28,857 nt of DNA, taken from the NCBI RefSeq assembly GCF_937958535.1, contig NZ_CALGNQ010000280.1:1-28857 (forward strand), in the 5' to 3' direction. Position 1 is the stretch's first letter; every line of letters begins with the position of its first letter. The stretch is from an uncultured Georgenia sp. GTDB lineage: Bacteria > Actinomycetota > Actinomycetes > Actinomycetales > Actinomycetaceae. Shown piece after piece: positions 15,847-22,958 of this stretch. The notes below the pieces were generated by a model. It was not told the origin of the DNA. It did no database searches and saw only the letters and a program-made list of their open reading frames with translations. Made by a program: the position numbers and the translations under genes.

Positions 15847-16818
15847 TCACTCGGTGAGCCACTCGGCGATGCGGTCGCGGCCCTCGACGGTGCTCGTCAT
15901 CCCCAGCGCCTGCACCTGGCGGCCCTCGACGAGCAGCACCTCGTGCTCGGCCACGGCGGGCAGCTCGGCCACCGCCGGGGTGTCCAGCAGCGGCCGGAAG
16001 ATCGCCTCGCCCGAGCCGTTCATGTCGACGAGCAGGATCCGGTCCGGCTCCGCGGCGATGACCTGCTCCGCGGAGATGGGTCCGGTGCGGGTCATGCCCA
16101 GCGCCTCGCTCGCGTCCCGGGCACCGGCGAGGCGCAGGATCTCCAGCGGGAACGCGCCACCGGTGGTGACGAACGGCCGGCCGGCCTGGTTGCTCAGCAC
16201 GAGCACCCGCGGGCCGTCGGCGGCGGACTCGTCGACGAGACCGCCGGTGATCTCCTCCGCCAGGGCGGCGGCGTCGTCCTCCACTCCGAGGGCCCGACCC
16301 ACGATGTCGATGTTCGTCGTCATGTCCGCGACCGAGGACCACGTGTTGGGGAGCACCAGGACGGGGATCCCCGCGCCCTCGAGCACGCTGCCCACACCTT
16401 CCTCCAGCCCGTGGCGGTCGTTGAGGAGGACGAGGTCCGGCGCGGCGGCGATGACGGCCTCGGCGTCGATGCTGCTCTCCGAGGGCACGTGGTGCTCCAC
16501 CGCGGCCATCTGCCCGGGGTGGTTCGACAGCACCGGGTTCGTCGCCGCCTCCGGGACGAGGACGAGCCGGTCGGCGGCGCCGAGCTCGGCGACGACGCCG
16601 GCGGACTCGTAGGTCAGCGCCGCCACCCGCTGCGGCTCCTGCTCCAGCCGCACCTCCGCGGCCGGCCGCCCGTCCCCGGCGGGCACGCTCACCGTCCGAG
16701 GGAACGCCCCGGGGGACCCGGCAGCGGTGGCTCCGGCGGCCGGGTCGGACGACGGGGTGGCGGCACAGCCCGCGAGGGCGAGCAGGGCAGCGAGGGTCAG
16801 CAGGAGACGGTGGCGCAA
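15847..16818 (-). CDS. ABC importer substrate-binding lipoprotein (haem/siderophore/corrinoid class)
   Basis: This 323-residue lipoprotein has a signal peptide with lipobox LAGC (Cys18) and the two-lobe BtuF/FecB/HmuT fold: QRVAALTYESAGVVAELGAADRLV opens lobe 1 and ISAEQVIAAEPDRILLVD marks lobe 2. It would catch an iron complex, haem or a corrinoid outside the membrane and pass it to the permease. Segments NHPGQ and NDRHG may line the pocket, but I cannot assign the ligand. Proximity to haem genes makes haem or another tetrapyrrole plausible. The start is a TTG at 16818 with GAGAGG upstream, 9 bases after the ATPase stop. It is the last transporter gene of the operon, an order seen in some HmuTUV-like sets. 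Confidence 0.85.
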   Translation of the reverse strand: MRHRLLLTLAALLALAGCAATPSSDPAAGATAAGSPGAFPRTVSVPAGDGRPAAEVRLEQEPQRVAALTYESAGVVAELGAADRLVLVPEAATNPVLSNHPGQMAAVEHHVPSESSIDAEAVIAAAPDLVLLNDRHGLEEGVGSVLEGAGIPVLVLPNTWSSVADMTTNIDIVGRALGVEDDAAALAEEITGGLVDESAADGPRVLVLSNQAGRPFVTTGGAFPLEILRLAGARDASEALGMTRTGPISAEQVIAAEPDRILLVDMNGSGEAIFRPLLDTPAVAELPAVAEHEVLLVEGRQVQALGMTSTVEGRDRIAEWLTE

Positions 16819-16827
16819 GGCAGCCTC

Positions 16828-17634
16828 TCAGGGTCGAGCCGCGACGGGGCGGCGGTGGGTGAAGCTCGTGGCGGTAGGGCAGGAACGCCGCACCAGGCTG
16901 AGGGTCGGTGACCCGCTCGGGGAGGTGAACACCTCCGCGGTGACGCCGTAGACGCGCCGGATGAGGCCGGGGGTGATGACCTCGGCGGGCGGTCCGAAGG
17001 TCACCTGGCCGTCGGCGACGACCGCGACCTGGTCCGCCCAGTTGAGGGCCTGGGCGAGGTCGTGCATCGTCACCAGGACGATGTGCCCGGCGGCGGCCCG
17101 CTCGCGCAGCACGTGCATGACGGTGAGCTGGTGGCCCAGGTCGAGGGCGGAGGTCGGCTCGTCGAGGAGCATGACCGGAGCGTCCTGGGCGACCACCCGG
17201 GCGACCTGGACGAGCTGGCGCTCCCCGCCGGACAGGTGGGAGTAGCTGCGGTCGGCGAGCCCGGCGACCCCCAGGCGCTCGAGCGCGGCGTGCACCCGTT
17301 CCTCGACCAGGTCCGCGCCGGGCGTCGCCCGGGCGCCCACGGCGACGACGTCGCGCACCCGCAGCTCGTTGGGGGCGTAGCTGTCCTGGGTCATGTAGGC
17401 CAGCACGCGGGCGAGCCGGCGGGGTCGCATCCGGTGCAGGTCCGCGCGTCCGTAGCGGACCGTGCCGGTGGCGGTGACGCCGGACCCGGCGACGGCGGCG
17501 AGCAGGCTCGACTTGCCGGCACCGTTGGGCCCGACGAGACCGAGCAGGGTGCCGGGCGCGACGACGGCGCTCACCGGTGCGAAGAGCGGGCGGCCCCGGT
17601 GGGCGACGACCCGGTCGAGGAGTAGCTCGCTCAC
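16828..17634 (-). CDS. ABC importer ATPase (FecE/HmuV/BtuD class)
   Basis: This 268-residue cytoplasmic ATPase has all nucleotide-binding motifs: Walker A GPNGAGKSS, Q-loop in AYMTQDSY, signature LSGGERQ, Walker B VMLLDEPTSALD and the switch histidine in TMHDLAQAL. It powers the adjacent FecCD-type permease. GTG at 17634 overlaps the permease stop (GTGA), so the two are translationally coupled. The C terminus after RRVYGVTAEV is extended by about 35 Arg/Ser/Pro-rich residues that are unlike the core and may be unstructured. Confidence 0.93.
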   Translation of the reverse strand: MSELLLDRVVAHRGRPLFAPVSAVVAPGTLLGLVGPNGAGKSSLLAAVAGSGVTATGTVRYGRADLHRMRPRRLARVLAYMTQDSYAPNELRVRDVVAVGARATPGADLVEERVHAALERLGVAGLADRSYSHLSGGERQLVQVARVVAQDAPVMLLDEPTSALDLGHQLTVMHVLRERAAAGHIVLVTMHDLAQALNWADQVAVVADGQVTFGPPAEVITPGLIRRVYGVTAEVFTSPSGSPTLSLVRRSCPTATSFTHRRPVAARP

Positions 17635-18707
17635 GCCGGCCTCCGGGAGAGCAGCAGGGCGAGGAAGACCGGGGCGCCGACCAGCGCGCACACCGCGCCG
17701 GTCTGGATGACGAAGGATGTCGACAGCGCCCGGGCGGCGGTGTCGGCGAGCACGAGGAACAGTGCGCCGCACACGACGGAGATCGGCAGCAGGAGGGCGT
17801 GCTTGGCGCCGATGAGGAGGCGCACGGCGTGGGGCACGACGAGCCCGACGAAGCTGATGACGCCGGAGACCGCGACGGCGGCCCCGGTGACGAGCGAGGC
17901 GACGAGGAGCAGGACGAGCCGGGTGCGGTGGACGTCGTAGCCGGAGGTGGCGGCGACGTCGTCGCCGAGGAGGAGCGCGTCGAGCGCACGCACGCGGGTG
18001 AGCAGCACGACGAGCCCGAGGACCACCGGGACCACGGCCATGGCGGCGTGCGTCCAGGTGCGCAGCTCGAGGTCGCCGGCCAGCCAGAAGACGGCGCCGC
18101 GGGCGAGCGCGTCGTCCTCGGCGTTGGCGACGAGAGCGGAGATGACGGCGCCGGCGAAGGCGTTGATCGAGACCCCGACGAGGATGAGGGTGTAGGTGCT
18201 CGCCCCCCGGGTGGTGTGGAGCACCGTCTGCAGCGCGAGCGCGACGGCGAGACCGCCGGCGAAGGCGGCGATCGGCACCCCCCACTGCAAGGAGCCGCCC
18301 AGGCCCAGGGTGATGCCGGCGACCGCACCGACGGCGGCCCCGGCGGACACCCCGGTGACTCCGGGGTCGGCCAGCGGGTTGCGGAAGACCGCCTGCATGA
18401 CAACCCCGACCCCGGCCAGCGCGCCACCGACGAGGACGGCGACCACGATGCGGGGCAGCCGGATCGACCACACGACGGTGGACACCTGGTCGGCGCCGGG
18501 GGAGACGACCGCCCGGACCGCGTCGAACGGGTCGAGCCGCAGGGTGCCGAGACCGACACTGAGGAGGACCGCCCCGACGAGCGCGAGGCCCGCTCCCAGG
18601 GCGAGCCACAGCACGCGCCGCGGGAGGCGTCGCCCGGGTGAGGCGTGCGTGCCGGCCGGCCCCGCCGTCGTCGCCAGGGGGCGAGACGGGTTGTCCAGCT
18701 GGGCCAT
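17631..18707 (-). CDS. ABC importer permease, FecCD/BtuC family
   Basis: This 358-residue permease has about ten membrane helices and the FecCD hallmarks: WSIRLPRIVVAVLVGGALAGVGVVMQAVFRNPLADPGVTGVSAGAA near residues 80-125 and SFVGLVVPHAVRLLIG later, the coupling region for the ATPase. It carries an iron-siderophore, haem or cobalamin across the inner membrane. It is the first gene of a permease-ATPase-binding protein operon. ATG at 18707 is preferred to the TTG just before it because AAGGA lies at proper spacing. The gene is divergent from hemH; the roughly 195 bases between them contain a palindromic operator and a possibly structured leader. Confidence 0.93.
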   Translation of the reverse strand: MAQLDNPSRPLATTAGPAGTHASPGRRLPRRVLWLALGAGLALVGAVLLSVGLGTLRLDPFDAVRAVVSPGADQVSTVVWSIRLPRIVVAVLVGGALAGVGVVMQAVFRNPLADPGVTGVSAGAAVGAVAGITLGLGGSLQWGVPIAAFAGGLAVALALQTVLHTTRGASTYTLILVGVSINAFAGAVISALVANAEDDALARGAVFWLAGDLELRTWTHAAMAVVPVVLGLVVLLTRVRALDALLLGDDVAATSGYDVHRTRLVLLLVASLVTGAAVAVSGVISFVGLVVPHAVRLLIGAKHALLLPISVVCGALFLVLADTAARALSTSFVIQTGAVCALVGAPVFLALLLSRRPA

Positions 18708-18734
18708 CAACGTCCTTCACGCGGGATTGCAGGG

Positions 18735-18798
18735 CGACGCCGGCCCGGTTCCCCCAGTCCGGCGGGCGGGTCGGACCGGCTTCCCCGGACCGACGTCG
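18735..18798 (-). promoter_or_regulatory. Possibly structured 5' leader of the importer operon
   Basis: Read on the minus strand, the segment opens with CGACGTCGG and closes with CCGGCGTCG, which pair over 8-9 positions. Inside, GTCCGG (18785-18790) pairs with CCGGAC (18757-18762). A GGGGAAGCCGGTCCGA stretch resembles the GGGAA-CCGGTG core of cobalamin riboswitches, but I found no convincing B12 box. GC-rich DNA folds easily by chance, so this is a weak candidate. Confidence 0.25.
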
Positions 18799-18823
18799 CG
18801 CGCTAAACCTGACACATCGACTT

Positions 18824-18849
18824 CATCAGATCAAGTACTTCATCTGATG
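18824..18849. promoter_or_regulatory. 26-bp near-perfect palindrome between the importer and haem operons (candidate operator)
   Basis: Arms CATCAGAT (18824-18831) and ATCTGATG (18842-18849) are perfect inverse complements, and the centre AAGTACTT (18833-18840) is itself a palindrome. Only the bases at 18832 and 18841 break symmetry, so 24 of 26 positions match. It is AT-rich in a very GC-rich background and lies between the divergent importer and hemH starts. It is a strong candidate repressor site; the regulator is unknown. Confidence 0.7.
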
Positions 18850-18850
18850 T

Positions 18851-18856
18851 TACGGT
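18851..18856 (+). promoter_or_regulatory. Possible -10 box for hemH
   Basis: TACGGT fits TANNNT and directly follows the palindrome, which would then cover the -35 region. The leader would be about 40 bases and contain GGGAG before the ATG at 18903. Confidence 0.3.
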
Positions 18857-18902
18857 GTGGCCGTTTTGTGACGACGACTCGTGACGACGACGGGAGCCCA
18901 CC

Positions 18903-20003
18903 ATGCACCAGTCCGCTGCCCCCTACGACGCCCTGCTGCTGTGCTCCTTCGGAGGGCCGAACGCGAGCGAGGACGTCGTGCCCTTCCTGCGCAACGTCGT
19001 GCGGGGCAAGGGGGTGCCGGACGAGCGGCTCGCCGAGGTGGGGGAGCACTACTTCGCCTTCGGTGGCAAGAGCCCGATCAACGAGCAGAACATCGCGCTG
19101 CGCGCCGCGCTGGCCGCCGAGCTCGGGCGCCGCGGGGTGGACCTGCCGGTCGTCTGGGGCAACCGGAACTGGCACCCCTACACGAAGGACACGCTGCGGG
19201 ACGCGTACGCCTTCGGCGCGCGCCGCATCCTCACGCTGGTGACCAGCGCCTACGCCTCCTACTCCGGCAGCCGGCAGTACCGCGAGCACCTGGCCGCGGC
19301 CGTCGCCGAGCTGCGCGAGGAGGGGATCGTGCTCGAGGTCGACGTCCTGCGGCCCTTCTTCAACGACCCGGGGTTCATCGAGGCGAACACCAAGGCCATC
19401 CTCGACGCCGCCGCCCGGCTGCCCGAGGGCGGGGGGGTCCACGTCGCCTACGTCACCCACTCCATCCCCGAGACGATGCAGGAGGCCTCGGCCGTCACCG
19501 GCCCCGGCTACCGCGAGCAGCACGAGGACGTGCGCAGCGTCGTCGACGCCGAGCTGCGCGAGCGCGGCCTGGAGGTCACCTCCTCCTCGCTGTCCTACTG
19601 CTCGCGCTCGGGCGACCCGCGCACGCCGTGGCTCGAGCCGGACATCAACGACCACCTCGCCGAGCTCGCCGCCGCGGGGGTCACCCGGGTGGTCGTCGCC
19701 CCGATCGGCTTCATCTCCGACCACATGGAGGTGGTGTGGGACCTGGACACCGAGGCGCTCGGCACCGCGCGCACGCTCGGCCTGCACGCCTCCCGCGCCG
19801 CCACCGCCGGGGTGGCGCCGGCCTTCGTCACCGGCCTGGTCGACCTCGTCCTCGAGCGGGCGAGCCGGGAGCGCGGGGAGAACCCACCGGCCACCGTCCG
19901 CGGCGAGCTGGGTGCCTTCCCCGACGTGGCCCCGCCCGGCAGCTGCCGCATGCGGCACGGGGAGGTCACCGGCATCCCCGTCCTCGCCGGCACCGCCGAC
20001 TGA
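18903..20003 (+). CDS. hemH: Coproporphyrin III ferrochelatase (CpfC/HemH)
   Basis: This 366-residue cytoplasmic enzyme inserts ferrous iron into coproporphyrin III; the HemQ gene behind it shows that the coproporphyrin-dependent route is used. Family features are LLLCSFGGPNASEDVVPFLRNV at the N terminus, YVTHSIP with the metal-site histidine (His186), LSYCSRSGDP and WLEPDI with the acidic partner, and APIGFISDHMEVVWDLD. Many actinobacterial ferrochelatases hold a [2Fe-2S] cluster with three closely spaced C-terminal cysteines; here the tail has only one (Cys348 in PGSCRM), so the cluster is probably absent. ATG at 18903 follows GGGAG. It is the first gene of hemH-hemQ, with a 30-base gap. 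Confidence 0.94.
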   Translation: MHQSAAPYDALLLCSFGGPNASEDVVPFLRNVVRGKGVPDERLAEVGEHYFAFGGKSPINEQNIALRAALAAELGRRGVDLPVVWGNRNWHPYTKDTLRDAYAFGARRILTLVTSAYASYSGSRQYREHLAAAVAELREEGIVLEVDVLRPFFNDPGFIEANTKAILDAAARLPEGGGVHVAYVTHSIPETMQEASAVTGPGYREQHEDVRSVVDAELRERGLEVTSSSLSYCSRSGDPRTPWLEPDINDHLAELAAAGVTRVVVAPIGFISDHMEVVWDLDTEALGTARTLGLHASRAATAGVAPAFVTGLVDLVLERASRERGENPPATVRGELGAFPDVAPPGSCRMRHGEVTGIPVLAGTAD

Positions 20004-20033
20004 CAAGCGTCCCCCGAGCCTGAAGGAGAACCC

Positions 20034-20720
20034 GTGACCGAGACCGACACCCAGCCCAGCGCCTACCTCATGTACAGCGTCTTCCGGGCGGTCCTGCCGC
20101 TGCCCGAGGACGACGCCGTCCGGGCGGCGCTGGTGCGCTCGGCCCTGGACGCGGTGGAGTCGGTGCCCGGCCTCACCGTCCGCGGCTGGTACGACGTCGC
20201 CGGCTTCCGCGCCGACGCCGACCTCATGGTGTGGTGGTGGGCGCCGGAGGCCGCCGCCGTGCAGGAGGCCTACCACCGGCTGCGCGGCAGCGAGCTCGGC
20301 GCCGCCCTGGAGCCGGTGTGGTCACAGGTCGGCACGCACCGTCCCGCCGAGTTCAACCGGGCGCACGTCCCGGCGTTCCTCCTGGGCGAGGAGCCGCGCG
20401 CTCACCTGTGCGTCTACCCGTTCGTGCGCAGCTACGAGTGGTACCTGCTGCCGGCCGAGGAGCGCAGCACCATGCTGCGCGACCACGGCCTGGCCGCCCG
20501 CGACTACGCCGACGTGCGCGCCAACACGGTGGCCGCCTTCGCGCTGGGTGACTACGAGTGGCTGCTCGGCTTCGAGGCCGACGACCTGGGCCGCATCGTC
20601 GACCTCATGCGCGAGCTGCGCGCCACCGAGGCGCGCCGGCACGTGCGCGAGGAGGTCCCGTTCTTCACCGGGCCGCGCCGCACGCTCGCCGAGATCGTCG
20701 ACCGGCTGCCGCGCGGGTAG
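20034..20720 (+). CDS. hemQ: Coproheme decarboxylase (ChdC/HemQ)
   Basis: This 228-residue enzyme of the chlorite dismutase superfamily performs the last step of the Gram-positive haem pathway: peroxide-dependent oxidative removal of two carboxyl groups from coproheme to give haem b. Recognisable stretches are YLMYSVFRAV at the N terminus, VCVYPF-like HLCVYPFVRSYEWYLLP with the tyrosines of the active-site strand, and LRDHGLAARDYADVRANTVAAFALGDYEWLLGFE, whose histidine is the likely haem ligand. The GTG at 20034 has an AAGGAG 6 bases upstream. It is co-transcribed with hemH, so iron insertion and decarboxylation are expressed together. It faces the SulP gene, with a short hairpin between them. 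Confidence 0.95.
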   Translation: MTETDTQPSAYLMYSVFRAVLPLPEDDAVRAALVRSALDAVESVPGLTVRGWYDVAGFRADADLMVWWWAPEAAAVQEAYHRLRGSELGAALEPVWSQVGTHRPAEFNRAHVPAFLLGEEPRAHLCVYPFVRSYEWYLLPAEERSTMLRDHGLAARDYADVRANTVAAFALGDYEWLLGFEADDLGRIVDLMRELRATEARRHVREEVPFFTGPRRTLAEIVDRLPRG

Positions 20721-20746
20721 CACCCGGCACGCGCGCGACGAGGCCG

Positions 20747-20765
20747 GTCGCGGCGGCGCCGCGAC
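20747..20765. terminator. Hairpin between convergent hemQ and SulP genes
   Basis: GTCGCGGC (20747-20754) pairs with GCCGCGAC (20758-20765) around a 3-base loop in the 45-base gap. It is a plausible two-way terminator without a T-run. Confidence 0.5.
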
Positions 20766-22508
20766 TCAGCCGGCCCGCTGCGGGACCGTGCTGCAGTCGA
20801 GCTCGGCGCCTCCCTCGACCTCGAACCGCACGTGGTTGCGCGCGTGCGCGACCGCGGCGGCGATGTCGGTGAAGTAGTGGCGCTCGTCGCCCAGCGCGTC
20901 GAGCACGCCGATCGCGTCGGAGAGCTTGCGCTGCTGCGCGTCCAGACCCTTGAGCAGCACGGTGATGCCCCGGCGCCGCAGGTCGGTGATGATCTCCGCG
21001 AGCGCGTGGGCGCCGGAGGCGTCCATCACCCGGATCTCCCGGAGCACGAGGATGATGACGCGCACGTCCTTCACCGTGGTCATCTCGTCGAGGAACCGTT
21101 TGGTCCCCCCGAAGAAGAGCGCCCCGCGGAAGTGGTAGAGGGCGATGTGCTCGTGGAGCAGCGCGTCCTCCTCCTCCGCCGCGATCTCCGGCGGCACGTC
21201 CTGGCGGGTGAGGCCGGAGACGCGCGCCATCGCCCGCAGCGCGAGGAGTGCGGCGACCGCCACCCCGACCTGGACGGCGACGATGAGGTCGAAGACGATC
21301 GTCACCACGACGGTGGAGAGGTAGACGACGGCGTCGGCCCGGGTGGCCCGCATGATCGCCCTGCCGGTGCGCAGGTCGATCATCCGCAGCGCCGTGACGA
21401 TGAGCACCCCGGCCAGGGCCGACATGGGGATGAGGGACACGACGGGCGCGAAGAGCAGGACGATGAGGACGAGGACGACGGCGTGGCTCGCGGCTGCGAC
21501 CCGGGTGCGGCCCCCGGCGCGCACGTTGACGGAGGTGCGGGCGATGGCCCCGGTGGCGGGCATACCGCCGAACAGACCGCTGGCGACGTTCGCCAGCCCC
21601 TGGCCCACGAGCTCGCGGTCCGCGTCGGTCTGGGGCACGTTCTCCACCATGCCGTCCGCCACCCGGGCCGACAGGAGGCTCTCCAGGGCCGCGAGCATGG
21701 CGATGGCCATCGCCGAGGGCAGCATCGCCGACAGCGCCGCGGAGTCCCAGGCGGGGACCTGGAAGGAGGGCAGCGCGTCGGGCAGGGAGCCGATCCGGTC
21801 GATCTGCAGGTCGGCCAGCTCGGCGACCACGGTGGCGACCGCGACGGCGATGAGCGAGGAGGGCAGCGAGCGGCGCACCTTGGTGAGCACCGTCATGAGG
21901 ACCGCCACGCCGACCGTGACGGCGAGCGGGGTGACCGCCCGGTCCCAGTCCGTGACGCCCAGCGTCTCGACGGCGGCGGCCGTGGCGTTCTCCACCTCCG
22001 GGCGCTCGGTGTCCAGTGCCAGCGGTACCTGCTGCAGGAAGATGATGACGCCGATCCCCAGCGTGAAGCCCTCGACCACCGGCCACGGGATGACGGAGAC
22101 GAGCCGGCCCATGCCGATGAGCCCCATGCCCACGACGAGGATGCCGGCGAGGATGGACAGCGCGAAGACCGACTCGGGCCCGTAGCGGGCCACGACCGGG
22201 ACGAGGACGACGGTCATCGCCCCGGTGGGACCGGAGACCTGGAGGTGCGAGCCGCCGAAGACCGCCGCGACGAAGCCGGCGACGATCGCCGTGACCAGGC
22301 CCGCGGCGGGGCCGACCCCCGAGGCCACCCCGAAGCCGAGGGCCAGCGGCAGGGCGACGACGCCGACGGTGACGCCGGCCGCCAGGTCGGCGCGCCACGT
22401 GCGGCCCAGTCCCTGGTAGTCGGAGCGGCGCGGCATGAGCAGGCCGGCCGCGCGGCGGGCGACGAGGCCGAGTGAGGGGCGGGGGGCGAGGGGGGTGGGG
22501 CCGCTCAC
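20766..22508 (-). CDS. SulP family anion transporter with STAS domain
   Basis: This 580-residue membrane protein has the SulP (SLC26) layout: about 14 membrane segments (residues about 40-430) starting with WRADLAAGVTVGVVALPLALGFG, the sulfate-transporter signature region near GGSHLQVSGPTGAMT, then a cytoplasmic STAS domain (about 440-570) containing LREIRVMDASGAHALAEI, whose DASG is the phosphorylatable-type loop. SulP proteins import sulfate, bicarbonate or other anions. The anion here is unknown; no cysteine synthesis or carbonic anhydrase gene is adjacent. GTG at 22508 overlaps the ArsR stop by 4 bases, so regulator and transporter are translationally coupled. Confidence 0.92.
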   Translation of the reverse strand: MSGPTPLAPRPSLGLVARRAAGLLMPRRSDYQGLGRTWRADLAAGVTVGVVALPLALGFGVASGVGPAAGLVTAIVAGFVAAVFGGSHLQVSGPTGAMTVVLVPVVARYGPESVFALSILAGILVVGMGLIGMGRLVSVIPWPVVEGFTLGIGVIIFLQQVPLALDTERPEVENATAAAVETLGVTDWDRAVTPLAVTVGVAVLMTVLTKVRRSLPSSLIAVAVATVVAELADLQIDRIGSLPDALPSFQVPAWDSAALSAMLPSAMAIAMLAALESLLSARVADGMVENVPQTDADRELVGQGLANVASGLFGGMPATGAIARTSVNVRAGGRTRVAAASHAVVLVLIVLLFAPVVSLIPMSALAGVLIVTALRMIDLRTGRAIMRATRADAVVYLSTVVVTIVFDLIVAVQVGVAVAALLALRAMARVSGLTRQDVPPEIAAEEEDALLHEHIALYHFRGALFFGGTKRFLDEMTTVKDVRVIILVLREIRVMDASGAHALAEIITDLRRRGITVLLKGLDAQQRKLSDAIGVLDALGDERHYFTDIAAAVAHARNHVRFEVEGGAELDCSTVPQRAG

Positions 22509-22843
22509 CGGCTCTCCCCCGTGAGCGCGTCGCTCGTGCGGCCGAGCGACCCGACGAGGAAGGCCCGGGCGGCGTCGAGCATGGTCGCCAGGGAGCTGTC
22601 GACCAGCGTGTACGTCACCGTGTTGCCCTGCCGGGACTTGGCGACGACACCCGCCCGCCGCAGCACGGCGAGGTGCTGGGAGAGGTGGGAGGCCTCCACG
22701 CCGATCTCCTCGAGGAGCGCGCTGACCGGTTGGTCACCCTCGCGCAGGAGCTCCAGGGTGCGGATGCGGACCGGGTGACCGAGGGCCTTGAACAGCTCCG
22801 CCTTCATGACGTAGACGGGCGTGTCGATGGCGCGCTCATGCAC
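22505..22843 (-). CDS. ArsR family repressor without cysteines
   Basis: This 112-residue winged-helix protein has the ArsR/SmtB shape: KAELFKALGHPVRIRTLELL, then PVSALLEEIGVEASHLSQHLAVLRRAGVVAKSRQGNTVTYTLVD. The metal-thiolate motif ELCVCD is replaced by PVSALLEE, and there is no cysteine anywhere in the chain, so classical As, Cd or Zn thiolate sensing is excluded. The signal may be an anion, a redox change through another partner, or metal by His/Asp ligands. It heads an operon with the SulP transporter and most likely represses it through the inverted repeat at 22869-22900. GTG at 22843 has GGAGG just upstream; Met13 is an alternative start. Confidence 0.9.
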   Translation of the reverse strand: MHERAIDTPVYVMKAELFKALGHPVRIRTLELLREGDQPVSALLEEIGVEASHLSQHLAVLRRAGVVAKSRQGNTVTYTLVDSSLATMLDAARAFLVGSLGRTSDALTGESR

Positions 22844-22868
22844 GGAGCCTCCGAGGGTGGGGGGTGGT

Positions 22869-22900
22869 TTGATGACTTGAGAAGTCTATCAAGTCATCAA
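22869..22900 (-). promoter_or_regulatory. Inverted-repeat operator overlapping the arsR-SulP promoter
   Basis: TTGATGACTTGA (22869-22880) and TCAAGTCATCAA (22889-22900) are perfect 12-base inverse complements with an 8-base spacer. On the minus strand the spacer holds TAGACT (22883-22888), a TANNNT -10 box placed about 40 bases before the GTG of the ArsR gene. A repressor bound here would cover the promoter, the standard arrangement for ArsR autoregulation. Confidence 0.75.
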
Positions 22901-22922
22901 GTCGGGGTCCCGGGGCGTTCGC

Positions 22923-22951
22923 TTGACCTTCGTCTCGTACAGGTGTTCGAT
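22923..22951 (+). promoter_or_regulatory. Promoter of the radical SAM gene (leaderless type)
   Basis: TTGACC (22923-22928) and TTCGAT (22946-22951) are separated by 17 bases, and the GTG at 22959 follows 7 bases after the -10. There is no ribosome binding site, so a leaderless message is likely. The SOS box at 22935-22950 covers the spacer and -10. Confidence 0.55.
22935..22950 (+). promoter_or_regulatory. LexA (SOS) box in the radical SAM promoter
   Basis: The sequence TCGTAC-AGGT-GTTCGA matches the actinobacterial/Gram-positive SOS box TCGAAC-N4-GTTCGA at 11 of 12 defined bases. It sits between the -35 and the start codon, where LexA binding would block transcription. Confidence 0.75.
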
Positions 22952-22958
22952 AGCCGGG

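Noticed and set aside
15011..18559. A single 1182-codon open frame spanning the regulator and importer genes on the minus strand
   Set aside because: Only its last 259 codons have protein-like composition (the GntR regulator); the rest runs out of frame through three recognised ABC genes.
18735..18798. Complete cobalamin riboswitch
   Set aside because: The required B12 box (AGYCAGGAGACC-type) cannot be aligned; only the core-like GGGGAAGCCGGT is similar. Kept as a weak structured-leader candidate instead.
18801..18814. Half of a DtxR/IdeR iron box (CGCTAAACCTGA) near the importer promoter
   Set aside because: An extra base breaks the spacing and there is no second half, so it is not a credible iron box.
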